From VFMC01 sp040380855 (lineage in GTDB: Bacteria > Actinomycetota > Acidimicrobiia > Acidimicrobiales > Ilumatobacteraceae), in the NCBI GenBank assembly GCA_040380855.1, contig JBEIIG010000002.1, forward strand, positions 77,201-141,200: DNA of 64,000 bases, given 5' to 3'. Each line of letters starts with the position of its first letter. The first letter of the stretch is position 1. The notes below the pieces were generated by a model. The model ran no database searches and had not been told where the DNA came from. It saw only the letters and a program-made list of their open reading frames with translations. Positions 23,179-31,473 of this stretch are shown here, piece by piece. Both the position numbers and the translations under genes were made by a program.

Positions 23179-24126
23179 ATGTCGAACACGGCCAACTCCA
23201 TGCCGACCATCGGGCTGATCGGGCTCGGCAATCTGGGCAACCCGATGGCCGTCAGCGCGCTCGCTGCCGGCTACCCGATGGTGGTGCACAGCCTGTCGCG
23301 CCACGAGGCCGAGAACCTGTTGGCGCTCGGCGCGGTGTGGGCCGACAACGTAGCCGAGGTGGGTGCGCAGAGCGATGTGCTGATCACGGTGCTGCCCGGG
23401 CCGCGCGAGGTACGCGAGATCATGATCGGTGCAGACGGCGCGCTCGAGCACATGCGGCCGGGCAGCACGTTCATCGACATGAGCACGTCGTCGGTCGATG
23501 TGGCCGACGAGATCAAGGCACTGGCCGAGCCCCGCGGGGTGGCGGTGATGGAGGCACCCGTGTCGTTCCTCGCCAAGGCACCGATCGGTGATTCGCGGAC
23601 CTCGGCGTCGCTGCAGATGTTCATCGGCGGCACACGCGAATCGTTCGACCAGCATCTGCCGCTGTTCCGGGCCCTGGGCGGCCTGCCCGACCAGATCTAC
23701 TACGCCGGCCCGAACGGTGCCGGCTATGCGGTGAAGGTGCTGCTGAACCTGCTGTGGTTCGTGTACGCCACCGGCACGTCGGAGGTACTGGCGATGGCCT
23801 CGCGGCTCGGCCTCGACCTGCGCATGCTGCAGACGGCGCTGTGCGCATCGCCCACGCAGTCGAACTTCCTGCAGTTCGACGTGAACAGCGTGTTCGAGCG
23901 GGGCGACTACGACGAGGGCTTCACCCTCGGCCTGGTGTGCAAGGACATCCAGTTGGGCCTGGGCCTGGGCGAGGCGACGGGCATCGACATCCCAGTGGCA
24001 CGCCTGGTCGAGCAGATCCACCAACGGGCGCTCGACACCTACGGGCCGAAGTCGGGCGAGATGTCGGTGGTGAAGTTGTACGAAGACGCGGCAGGTACGC
24101 AGTTCCGCTGTCCTCCGTCGCAATGA
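23179..24126 (+). CDS. 3-hydroxyisobutyrate dehydrogenase-family NAD(P) enzyme
   Basis: A 315-residue beta-hydroxyacid dehydrogenase. The N-terminal Rossmann motif is IGLIGLGNLGNPMA; the family substrate loop has changed from GG to SFLAKAPIGDSRT, and the catalytic Lys is in NGAGYAVKVLLNLL. The C-terminal helical domain includes FTLGLVCKDIQLGLGLGEATG. Family members oxidise 3-hydroxyisobutyrate, tartronate semialdehyde or similar. Its stop overlaps the start of the molybdopterin enzyme (ATGA), so the two work in one operon, which is an unusual partnership. The altered substrate loop suggests a non-standard substrate. Confidence 0.85.
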   Translation: MSNTANSMPTIGLIGLGNLGNPMAVSALAAGYPMVVHSLSRHEAENLLALGAVWADNVAEVGAQSDVLITVLPGPREVREIMIGADGALEHMRPGSTFIDMSTSSVDVADEIKALAEPRGVAVMEAPVSFLAKAPIGDSRTSASLQMFIGGTRESFDQHLPLFRALGGLPDQIYYAGPNGAGYAVKVLLNLLWFVYATGTSEVLAMASRLGLDLRMLQTALCASPTQSNFLQFDVNSVFERGDYDEGFTLGLVCKDIQLGLGLGEATGIDIPVARLVEQIHQRALDTYGPKSGEMSVVKLYEDAAGTQFRCPPSQ

Positions 24127-26153
24127 CGGACGCGGCCCGGGGCTTCTGCCGGTTCTGCATCGCGCTGTGCGGTATCCGGGTGACCACCGACGGCGACCGG
24201 GTCGTGTCGGTGCAGGGCGACCCCGACCACCCGGCGTCGCGCGGGTACACGTGCGCCAAAGGTCGGGCGCTCGGCCGGTGGCACCACCACCCCGACCGCA
24301 TCCTCACCCCTCGCCTACGGCACGGCTCCACGTGGCAGGACACCTCGTGGGCCGACGCGTTCACCGATGCGACGACTCGGATCCGCGACAGCATCCATCG
24401 GTACGGCGCCGACTCGGTGGGCGTGTACATCGGCACCGCGGCATCGCTCGACGGCGCGGGCAAGTGGGCGGCCGAGCGATTCGTGCGCGCCCTCGGGTCG
24501 CGGTCGAAGTACTCGGCCATCAGCATCGACACACCGTGCAAACCGCTGGTGTCATTGCTGATGTCGGGCTTCCCAGGCCTGGTGCCGGTGATCGACGACC
24601 AGCGCTGCACGCTCTCGGTGTTCCTGGGCTCGAACCCCGTGGTGAGCCACGGCCACCTGAACGGGTTCCCCGACCCCGTGGTGCGCCTGCGTGAGCTCGC
24701 CCGGGCGCCGCGCGAGTTGTGGGTGATCGACACCCGCATCACCGAGTCGAGCCGTCTGGCCACGCGGGCGCTGATGCCGCGACCTGGCACCGACTTCGCC
24801 GTCCTGGCGTTCGTCATCCGCGAACTGCTCGCCAACGGCGGATGCGATCGCGCCTACCTGGCCGAGCACGTCGATGCCGACGAACTCGCCACGCTCGGCA
24901 CGCTGCTGGACGCGTGGACCGTCGAGCGGGCCAGTGCGGTGACGGGCTGCTCGGCCGACGACCTCGCCGACCTGCTGGCCGCCGTACGTCGCCACGGCCG
25001 GGTCTCGGTGCAGACCGGTACGGGCACCACGATGTCGGCGGTCGCCAACGTGACCGAGTGGTTGGTGTGGGTGCTGCACGTCGTCACCGGGTCGTACGAC
25101 CGGCCTGGCGGCATGTGGTTCCATCCGGGTTTCCTCCGCCAGGTGCAGGCCGACATCGAGCCGAACCCGGTACTGCCGGCACCGCAGCCGGGGCCACGCA
25201 GCCGACCCGAACTCGCCGGTTGGGGCGACGAGTACCCGTGCGCCGCACTGGCCGACGAGGTGGAGGCGGGCAACCTGCGGGTGCTGGTCGTGTTCGGTGG
25301 CAACCCGGTGAGTGCGTTCCCGAACACCGAACGCACCCGGCGAGCACTGGCGGAACTCGATGCGCTGATCGTGCTCGACGTGATCGACACCGACACCACC
25401 GCGCTGGGCACGCACGTGCTGCCCACGAAGGGCCAACTCGAGCGCGACGACCTCCCCTACTTCTACGACCAGTTCAACCTCGACATGTCGACGCAGTTCA
25501 GCCCGGCGTTCGTGCCACCGCTCGGCGAGGCGCAGAGCATGTGGTGGATCGCCGCGCGGCTGGCCGAGGAACTCGGCGTGTCGATCCTGCCGTCGCCACT
25601 CACGACGGCCTCCACCGACGTCGAGGTGCTCGGCGTGCTCGCCGAGCGGGCCGCCGCACCGTTCGACGAGATCCGGCGTGATCGCTACATCGCGCACTCG
25701 CCCGTGTTCGGCTGGGTGCACGACCGCGTCCTACCGAACGGCCGCTGGCACCTCGTGCCCCCACCGTTGGTCGACCAGTTCGCCACCTGGCAGCGACGGG
25801 TGCCACCCCCGGGCCTGGTGGCGACGAGCCGCCGCCAGCTCCGTCGACTGAACTCGCAGCACCCGCCGATGCAGGGCCACGCGTCCGACGGGCCCGTCGC
25901 CGTGGTGCATCCCGACATCGCCGCCCGTGGCGGATTCGCCGACGGCGACGAGGTGACGGTGTCGAGCCCGTTCGGGTCGGTGCGGATGACGGTGGCCTGC
26001 AGCGCCGACGTGCACCCCGACAGCGTGTCGATGCCCCACGGGTGGCTCGACGCGAACGTGTCGCAACTGACCTCGGAGCACCTGGTCGACGATCTCACCG
26101 GCATGGTGGTGCAGACCGCGATCCCCGTCACCCTGCGACGAACACCCGACTGA
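24123..26153 (+). CDS. molybdopterin-dependent oxidoreductase with [4Fe-4S] (formate dehydrogenase-like)
   Basis: A 676-residue MopB-family catalytic subunit. The N-terminal cluster ligands are Cys9, Cys12, Cys16 and Cys44. The molybdenum ligand is Cys139 in the DTPCKPL segment, so it is a cysteine, not selenocysteine. VFLGSNPVVSHGH and VVFGGNPVSAFPNT are the two MGD-binding dinucleotide motifs, and a C-terminal MopB_CT beta barrel begins about HPDIAARGGFADGDEV. There is no Tat signal, so it is cytoplasmic. Family members oxidise formate or act on other small substrates; the pairing with a hydroxyacid dehydrogenase leaves the substrate open. FdhD at 11588 probably sulfurates its cofactor. Confidence 0.87.
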   Translation: MTDAARGFCRFCIALCGIRVTTDGDRVVSVQGDPDHPASRGYTCAKGRALGRWHHHPDRILTPRLRHGSTWQDTSWADAFTDATTRIRDSIHRYGADSVGVYIGTAASLDGAGKWAAERFVRALGSRSKYSAISIDTPCKPLVSLLMSGFPGLVPVIDDQRCTLSVFLGSNPVVSHGHLNGFPDPVVRLRELARAPRELWVIDTRITESSRLATRALMPRPGTDFAVLAFVIRELLANGGCDRAYLAEHVDADELATLGTLLDAWTVERASAVTGCSADDLADLLAAVRRHGRVSVQTGTGTTMSAVANVTEWLVWVLHVVTGSYDRPGGMWFHPGFLRQVQADIEPNPVLPAPQPGPRSRPELAGWGDEYPCAALADEVEAGNLRVLVVFGGNPVSAFPNTERTRRALAELDALIVLDVIDTDTTALGTHVLPTKGQLERDDLPYFYDQFNLDMSTQFSPAFVPPLGEAQSMWWIAARLAEELGVSILPSPLTTASTDVEVLGVLAERAAAPFDEIRRDRYIAHSPVFGWVHDRVLPNGRWHLVPPPLVDQFATWQRRVPPPGLVATSRRQLRRLNSQHPPMQGHASDGPVAVVHPDIAARGGFADGDEVTVSSPFGSVRMTVACSADVHPDSVSMPHGWLDANVSQLTSEHLVDDLTGMVVQTAIPVTLRRTPD

Positions 26154-26172
26154 CGCGGAGGCTTCCCTCCGA

Positions 26173-26227
26173 GTCGATGTCGCGGGGCGCGTGTCGGGTT
26201 ACGGACGCGACCGCGCCCGAAGTCGAC
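26173..26227. terminator. interrupted dyad between convergent genes
   Basis: Nested arms GTCGA/TCGAC (26173-26177 with 26223-26227) and GGGCGCG/CGCGCCC (26185-26191 with 26212-26218) can form one long hairpin in the 94-base gap between the molybdopterin enzyme and rlmB. It is probably a bidirectional stop without a T-run. Confidence 0.4.
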
Positions 26228-26247
26228 ACGGGCCCGCGCTGGTGGGG

Positions 26248-27240
26248 TCAGGCCGGGTGGCGGCGGGCGCGGACGACTTCGTAGGTGGCGAGCGCAGCGG
26301 CGGCCGACACGTTGAGGCTGCTGAGACGACCGAGCATGGGGATGCTGACGATCATGTCGCAGCGCTCGCGGACCAACCGGCTGAGCCCGGCCCCCTCGGC
26401 ACCCATCACGATGCAGATGCCCTCGACCGCCAGGTCGCCGATGTCGAACAGCTCGCGCTCGGCCTCGTCGGCCAGGCCCACCACCCAGATACCTGCGTCG
26501 CGCATCTGCTGCAGCGCCGTGGGCAGACCGCCCACCACCGCCATCGGGACGTGCTCGATGGCACCGGCGGCCGACTTGGCCACCGTGGGCGTGACGTGCA
26601 CGGCACGGTGACGAGGAAGCACCACACCGTCGACACCGGCGCCGTCGCAGCAGCGCAACAACGCGCCGAGGTTGCCCGGGTCGGTGACACCGTCGACCGC
26701 CACCAGGAACGGCAGATGCCCGGCACGGCGGCGCAGCAACGCCCCGAAGTCGGCCTCGGGGATGGGGTCGGCGTAGGCGATGATGCCCTGCGGGGCTTCG
26801 CACCGCGCCGCCGCCTCGAGGCGTTTGCGGGCGACGTGCTGCACCGGGATGCGCTCGTGACGAGCGATGTCGATGATGTCGCCGAGGGTCTCGTTGATCA
26901 CCTCGGCCTCGGCCAACTCGGCCGATACCCAGATCTCGCGTACCCGACGTGCCCCGGCGATGAGCAACTCGCGCACCGCCTGACGACCTTCGATCTGCTC
27001 ACCGCCGAGCGACTTGTCGGGCTTGCGCACCGGCGCACCCGTGGGCGACACCTTGCCGGTTCGACCTGCACCGTGCGACGAGAACTGACGCGCACCGCCG
27101 CTGGAACGCTGCCTCGACCCACTGGCCGATCGGGGCGACGCGCTCGGCCGCTCACCGCCACCATCGCGCGGTGTGGCCGACCGAGCCCCAGCGGCCTTCT
27201 TCCGCGCCCCGGTACCACCGGTCTTGCGTCCGGGTTTCAT
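26248..27240 (-). CDS. rlmB: 23S rRNA 2'-O-methyltransferase RlmB (TrmH/SpoU family)
   Basis: A 330-residue protein. The first ~85 residues are a basic, Gly/Ser/Arg-rich tail (MKPGRKTGGTGARKKAAG...) likely to bind RNA. Then comes the L30e-like substrate domain (IEGRQAVRELLIAGARRV) and the SPOUT knot with motif 1 DPGNLGALLRCCDGAG, motif 2 VMGAEGAGLSRL and motif 3 IPMLGRLSSLNVSAA. RlmB methylates G2251 (E. coli numbering) of 23S rRNA. The gene overlaps the ispF stop by one base (TGATG). In many Actinobacteria cysS sits between ispF and rlmB; here it is missing from the run. Confidence 0.9.
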   Translation of the reverse strand: MKPGRKTGGTGARKKAAGARSATPRDGGGERPSASPRSASGSRQRSSGGARQFSSHGAGRTGKVSPTGAPVRKPDKSLGGEQIEGRQAVRELLIAGARRVREIWVSAELAEAEVINETLGDIIDIARHERIPVQHVARKRLEAAARCEAPQGIIAYADPIPEADFGALLRRRAGHLPFLVAVDGVTDPGNLGALLRCCDGAGVDGVVLPRHRAVHVTPTVAKSAAGAIEHVPMAVVGGLPTALQQMRDAGIWVVGLADEAERELFDIGDLAVEGICIVMGAEGAGLSRLVRERCDMIVSIPMLGRLSSLNVSAAAALATYEVVRARRHPA

Positions 27241-27725
27241 CAGTTCGCCTCCACTCGTTCGATGATCGCCACCGACCAACAAGCGATGCCTTCCCGACGC
27301 CCGAGCGCACCGAGCCCTTCGGCCCGGCGGCCCTTCACGGTGACCGGTGCACCCGCGGCCTGCGACAAGCGACGCTGCATCTCGTCGCGGTGCGGGGCCA
27401 ACTTGGGTTCCTCGCACACCACTGAGCAATCGACGTTGCCGATGCTCCAGCCCTCGGCACGAACCAATCGGGCCGTCTCGGCCAGCAGCAGCAGCGAATC
27501 GACACCAGCCCACCTCGGGTCGGTGTCGGGGAAGTGCTGGCCGATGTCGCCCAGGCCCGCTGCACCCAGCAGCGCGTCGGCGGCAGCATGGGCGATCACG
27601 TCGGCGTCGCTGTGACCCACCAGGCCGCGAGCACCCTCGAAGTGCACCCCACCCAGGACCAAGCGGCGCGCCGGGTCGTCGCTGAAGCGGTGGATGTCGA
27701 ACCCCTGCCCCACCCTTGCTGCCAT
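27240..27725 (-). CDS. ispF: 2-C-methyl-D-erythritol 2,4-cyclodiphosphate synthase
   Basis: A 161-residue homotrimeric enzyme of the MEP isoprenoid pathway that cyclises CDP-ME 2-phosphate with release of CMP. The zinc ligands Asp10, His12 (GFDIHRF) and His46 (DVIAHAAADALLGAAG) are present, as are the DIGQHFPDTDP loop and the late GRRAEGLGALGRREGIA nucleotide-binding segment. The ATG at 27725 is one base after the ispD stop, so the genes are translationally coupled. Confidence 0.95.
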   Translation of the reverse strand: MAARVGQGFDIHRFSDDPARRLVLGGVHFEGARGLVGHSDADVIAHAAADALLGAAGLGDIGQHFPDTDPRWAGVDSLLLLAETARLVRAEGWSIGNVDCSVVCEEPKLAPHRDEMQRRLSQAAGAPVTVKGRRAEGLGALGRREGIACWSVAIIERVEAN

Positions 27726-27726
27726 G

Positions 27727-28410
27727 TCACCACTCTCCCGGGTCGCCGTCGATCGGCGACAGTCTGGCCCGGGCCCACTCGAGATCGTCGGCGTGGGTGA
27801 TCTTGCGGTTCTCCGGGTCGCCGGGGACCACCAGCACGACTCCCCCCATCGACTCGACCACGGCCGCGTCGTCGGTTCCCTCACCACCGGCGCCATGCGC
27901 TGCCCGCAGCACATCGACGCGGAACGCCTGCGGGGTCTGCACGGCCATCAGCGAGGACCGGTCGGGGGTGTGCACGACGACCCCGGCATGGTCGACCACC
28001 TTGATCGTGTCGGCGACCGGTACGCCCGGGATGGCGCCGTCGGCACCGGCTGCGACGGCGGCGACGACGGCGGCGAACAGGGCCTCGGTGGCCAGCGGGC
28101 GAGCGGCGTCGTGCACACACACCACGGTGGCCTCGGCAGGCACCAGGGCGAGGCCGGCCCGCACCGATTCGCTGCGGGTGGCACCGCCGGCCACCACCTG
28201 GTGCAGTGCGTGCAACCCTGCCTCACGGGCAACATCGGCGGCCGGCACCACCACGACCACACCGGTGCTCGCCGCCGCGGCCGTGGCCACCGAGCGGTCG
28301 ATCATCCGGACGCCAGCGATCGGTTCGTACTGCTTCGCCTTGCCGAAACGGGTCCCGCTGCCGCCCGCGACCACGATGGTCCACACAATCTCGGTCTCGG
28401 CGAGGGGCAC
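27727..28410 (-). CDS. ispD: 2-C-methyl-D-erythritol 4-phosphate cytidylyltransferase
   Basis: About 227 residues. The nucleotidyltransferase motif AGGSGTRFGKAKQY binds CTP, and the middle has VVVVVPAADVAREAG, VVAGGATRSESVRAGL, VCVHDAARPL and the late ITHADDLEWA. It makes CDP-ME in the MEP pathway, one step before IspE and two before IspF. The start is uncertain: GTG codons at 28386, 28410 and 28434 are all possible and none has a strong ribosome site; I chose the middle one for typical family length. It is divergent from the Crp-like gene with a very short shared promoter region. carD, the usual neighbour, is absent. Confidence 0.9.
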   Translation of the reverse strand: MPLAETEIVWTIVVAGGSGTRFGKAKQYEPIAGVRMIDRSVATAAAASTGVVVVVPAADVAREAGLHALHQVVAGGATRSESVRAGLALVPAEATVVCVHDAARPLATEALFAAVVAAVAAGADGAIPGVPVADTIKVVDHAGVVVHTPDRSSLMAVQTPQAFRVDVLRAAHGAGGEGTDDAAVVESMGGVVLVVPGDPENRKITHADDLEWARARLSPIDGDPGEW

Positions 28411-28440
28411 GACGCTGGAGGGTAGTACGGTCACTTGCTG

Positions 28441-29103
28441 ATGGCCCACGAAGCGCTCCTCGGATCGACCGATTTCTTCAGAGACGCCGACCCCGACGTC
28501 TTGGCCGAGATCGCTGCGAACGGTGCGGTGAGGGCGCTCATCCGTGGCGACGTGCTGTTCCGCGAGGGCGATGCGGCCGACTGCCTCTACATCGTCACCC
28601 GGGGTCGTCTGGCGATCGTGATGGTGAACGAGTTCGATCGACGAGAAACCGTTGTGTCGCTGATGGAACCGGGCGATCTGTTCGGTGAGATGGCGATGCT
28701 CGACGACGGGCCGCGGTCGGCGATGGCCCGCTCGCTCGAGCCGTCCGAGGTGCTCTGCATCCCCTACACCGCAGTGCTCGCCGCCTTCCGCGAACGGCCC
28801 TCCATGCTGTGGGGAGTGACCCGCCTGCTCGCCCAGCGACTGCGTGTGATGGACGAGACGTTGGCCGACAGCGTCTTCCTCGACGTCACCGGGCGCACGG
28901 CCAAGCGACTGCTCGAACTGTCCGACGGCGCCGACGAGTTCACACTGCCCGTCACGCAAGAGGAACTGGCCGGCATGGTGGGCGCGTCCCGCGAACGGGT
29001 GAACAAGGCGATCGCCAGCTTCATCCGCCTCGGCTGGCTCGAACAGCGCGAGCGCAACTACCGCATCCTCAAGCGCCAGAGCCTCGAGATCCGCTCGCGC
29101 TGA
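28441..29103 (+). CDS. Crp/Fnr-family transcriptional regulator
   Basis: A 220-residue protein. An N-terminal cyclic-nucleotide-binding barrel contains the phosphate-binding cassette FGEMAMLDDGPRSAMARS with Glu83, Arg92 and Ser93 in the right places for cAMP. A dimerisation helix follows, then a C-terminal HTH (TQEELAGMVGASRERVNKAIASF). The order and residues resemble actinobacterial GlxR/Crp. No Fnr-type Cys cluster is present. The ATG at 28441 is likely; TTG at 28435 is in frame. It is divergent from ispD and only 9 bases from the convergent dienelactone hydrolase gene. Confidence 0.9.
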   Translation: MAHEALLGSTDFFRDADPDVLAEIAANGAVRALIRGDVLFREGDAADCLYIVTRGRLAIVMVNEFDRRETVVSLMEPGDLFGEMAMLDDGPRSAMARSLEPSEVLCIPYTAVLAAFRERPSMLWGVTRLLAQRLRVMDETLADSVFLDVTGRTAKRLLELSDGADEFTLPVTQEELAGMVGASRERVNKAIASFIRLGWLEQRERNYRILKRQSLEIRSR

Positions 29104-29112
29104 GCCGACGGC

Positions 29113-29787
29113 TCAGTCGACGAGCCACGCCCGGGCACGGGCGAACGCATCGGCTGCGTCGTCGGCACGGTGGGTGGGCCGCGACGCGTCGTGGGCGAAG
29201 CCGTGCTCGGCATCGGCGTAGCGCACCACGCTCACCCCGGTTGCCGCCAAGGCCTCCACATCGGCGGGCGGCGTGTAGTGGTCGCGGTCGCCGATGATGG
29301 CCAGCACCCGCTCGGCGTGGCCCGCTGCCAGGTAGTCGAGCGGCTCACCCTGGGTGGCGCTGCGCCAGGCCTCGGGCACGCGGATCATCCCGTAGAAACT
29401 GACGATGCGATGAAAGCGATCGCTCCGGCTGGCCTTGTGGCAGTACATCCCACCCAGGCAGAAGCCGAGCAGGGCGACCGGCGCACCGTCGGGCAGCGCT
29501 GCCGACACCGCGTCGGCTCCTTCCAGCAGATCGCGCAGATGCGACTGGTCGTCGATCTCGGGCACGGCCGCGAAGCGGGGTTCGATCTCGGGGCCGAGCG
29601 TGCGGCCCGGGAAGGGTTCGACCGCGCACACCACCATCTCCCACTCGGAGGCGAGCCGGGCGACGAGATCGTCGTACAGCGGTCGCAGGCTGAAGATGTC
29701 GGGAGCGACGACCAGGCCTCGGCGAGCCGAACCGGTGGCAGGGTGAGCGATCTCGGCAGGCGTCCCGCTGGGAAGAGTGATGCGCAT
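29113..29787 (-). CDS. dienelactone hydrolase-family protein
   Basis: A 224-residue alpha/beta hydrolase. The catalytic triad is Cys110 in the nucleophile elbow GFCLGG, an Asp in IIGDRDHYTP (167 or 169) and His195 in DAEHGFAHD. The cysteine nucleophile is the hallmark of dienelactone hydrolases, which open cyclic lactones in chloro- or hydroxy-aromatic degradation; many actinobacterial members have other, unknown substrates. The ATG is 8 bases after TAGCGT (29796-29801, minus strand). The polysaccharide deacetylase gene ends 11 bases upstream. Confidence 0.87.
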   Translation of the reverse strand: MRITLPSGTPAEIAHPATGSARRGLVVAPDIFSLRPLYDDLVARLASEWEMVVCAVEPFPGRTLGPEIEPRFAAVPEIDDQSHLRDLLEGADAVSAALPDGAPVALLGFCLGGMYCHKASRSDRFHRIVSFYGMIRVPEAWRSATQGEPLDYLAAGHAERVLAIIGDRDHYTPPADVEALAATGVSVVRYADAEHGFAHDASRPTHRADDAADAFARARAWLVD

Positions 29788-29798
29788 GGGCCGCGACG

Positions 29799-30698
29799 CT
29801 ACTGCGCGCCCACCCGCACGGCCGAGGTGTTCCAGCGACGCCCCTCGTAGGGCACGCCTGCGTTCAGCAGCTCGGCGAGCGACACCACCCGGTAGCCCAT
29901 GGCGGCCGCCACGTCGAGCATGCAGGGCACTGCCTGCGCCGTCGGCTCGTGGGTGCCACCGTCGTGCAACAGGGCGATCATCCCCGGCTTCAGGCGCTCG
30001 GCGACGGTGGCACACAACGTGGCGGCCGAGCGGCGCGGGGTGATGTGGTCGCCCAGCACCACATCGGTCGACAGATGGCACATCCCCGCTCGCGCCAACG
30101 CTGCGTCGATGGGTGGCCCGTCGCCGAGGCCGGGTGCTCGGAAGTAGGGCGTGCGCACACCGAGCACCTCGGCGATCACGTCGTTCATCGGCGCCACCTC
30201 GCCCGAGATGTTCGCCCAGCCGTAGCGGTGCGTCACCGAATGGCTGCCCACGGCGAACCCGCGCTCGACCACCGACCGGCCCACCGTCGGATAGGCGCGC
30301 AGGTTGATGCCGATCATGAAGAACGTGGCGGTGAGGCCCCGTTCGGCGAACGCGTCCATGATGGGCACCGTGTAGCGCGGGTCGGGGCCGTCGTCGAAGG
30401 TGAACGTGACGAGCTTCTCGCCACCCGTGTTCACCCCGCGCACGTAGTGGCCCGGCACACAGCCCTGCACTGCGCCGGTCTGCCACGCCGGGTCGCTCCA
30501 CACCGGTGGCGGCGGCAGTTCGGGCGGCGGGGTCTGCTGCACGGCGGCGCCCCGGGTGGCGCCGGAAGCGGCTGCGGCCGCTGCGCCCAGTGGTTGGTCG
30601 GGGGCCGGATCGGCACCTGCAACGCTGGGGCCTAACGCTGCCGCGCCCACCATGGCGGCTGCTGCGAGCACCGCCAGGATGCGGCGAGCCCGCCTCAT
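29799..30698 (-). CDS. secreted polysaccharide deacetylase (CE4)
   Basis: A 299-residue exported protein. An Arg-rich n-region and hydrophobic core (MRRARRILAVLAAAAMVGAA...) end near an AGADP cleavage site at ~29, followed by an Ala/Pro-rich linker. The NodB domain has motif 1 TFDDGPDP (100-107), motif 2 SHSVTH with both zinc His residues, motif 3 YFRAPG and a late LLHDGG. CE4 enzymes remove N-acetyl groups from peptidoglycan or other glycans. A second, shorter deacetylase is in the glycan cluster at 42461. It lies 4 bases downstream of the ABC permease gene. Confidence 0.9.
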   Translation of the reverse strand: MRRARRILAVLAAAAMVGAAALGPSVAGADPAPDQPLGAAAAAASGATRGAAVQQTPPPELPPPPVWSDPAWQTGAVQGCVPGHYVRGVNTGGEKLVTFTFDDGPDPRYTVPIMDAFAERGLTATFFMIGINLRAYPTVGRSVVERGFAVGSHSVTHRYGWANISGEVAPMNDVIAEVLGVRTPYFRAPGLGDGPPIDAALARAGMCHLSTDVVLGDHITPRRSAATLCATVAERLKPGMIALLHDGGTHEPTAQAVPCMLDVAAAMGYRVVSLAELLNAGVPYEGRRWNTSAVRVGAQ

Positions 30699-30702
30699 CC
30701 GC

Positions 30703-31473
30703 CTAGGCGTCGCGTCGGCTGACGAAGACGCACCCGACGAGCAGCAGGGCCACGACGACACCACCGAAGTACAGCCCGCCCCCGACTCGCCCGAGCCCCT
30801 CGGTGAGCCCGCCGATGGCGTCGGGCGAGTCGAGGGTCCACAGTTGGGTGCCGGCGCCGTACGGCATCCACTTCGACACGTTGTCGATGCCGACCGCACC
30901 GAGGATGCCGCTGACGATGTTCTCGACGAGCAGCGGCCACAAGATGAGCGCCGCCACCGCCGCCGGGGTGCTGCGCACGATCGACCCCAGCGCCAGGCCG
31001 AACACCGTGAGGATCGTGCCGAACACCACCAGGCCGACCGACGCCTCGACCAACCCGTCGACGGCACCCAGATCGATGTCGACATCGCGGGCAGAGGCGA
31101 TCGCCGTGCACAGGCTGAGGCCGGCGACGACGACCACGGCCGTCGTGACGATGCCCACCACGATGACCACGAGCATCTTGGCGAGGATCACCCGCAGTCG
31201 GTTGGGTGTGGCGGCGAAGGTGGGACGGATCGTGTTGAAGCCGTACTCGCCGGTGATGGTCGTGGCGCCGACCACCCCCAGCAGCATCGTCGTGACGACG
31301 GTGGTGAAGCTGAGCAGACCGAAGACGTCGGCCCCGTCGAACGAGCCGACCTCGGCGAACGCCACGAACAGCGCCGACACGGCCAGCGGGAAGGCGAGCG
31401 CGATGGCCACCAGCACCCAGTTCATCCGGATGGTGCGGAGCTTGATCCACTCACTGCGCAAGGTGCTGATCAC
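30703..31473 (-). CDS. ABC-2-type permease
   Basis: A 256-residue integral membrane protein with six predicted helices. It has a charged start (RSEWIKLRTIRMNW) typical of ABC-2 permeases that pair with DrrA/CcmA-like ATPases, and a conserved TGEYGFNTIRPTFAATPNR loop after helix 2. The GTG start overlaps the stop of the ATPase gene (GTGA), so the two form an export unit. The substrate, a drug or a lipid, is unknown. Confidence 0.85.
   Translation of the reverse strand: MISTLRSEWIKLRTIRMNWVLVAIALAFPLAVSALFVAFAEVGSFDGADVFGLLSFTTVVTTMLLGVVGATTITGEYGFNTIRPTFAATPNRLRVILAKMLVVIVVGIVTTAVVVVAGLSLCTAIASARDVDIDLGAVDGLVEASVGLVVFGTILTVFGLALGSIVRSTPAAVAALILWPLLVENIVSGILGAVGIDNVSKWMPYGAGTQLWTLDSPDAIGGLTEGLGRVGGGLYFGGVVVALLLVGCVFVSRRDA

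Noticed and set aside
24123..26153. Selenocysteine in the molybdopterin oxidoreductase
   Set aside because: The ligand position is an ordinary Cys codon (Cys139) and the frame has no TGA.
26042..26284. Small open frame over the end of the molybdopterin gene
   Set aside because: It overlaps the true gene in another frame and has no ribosome site or recognisable content.
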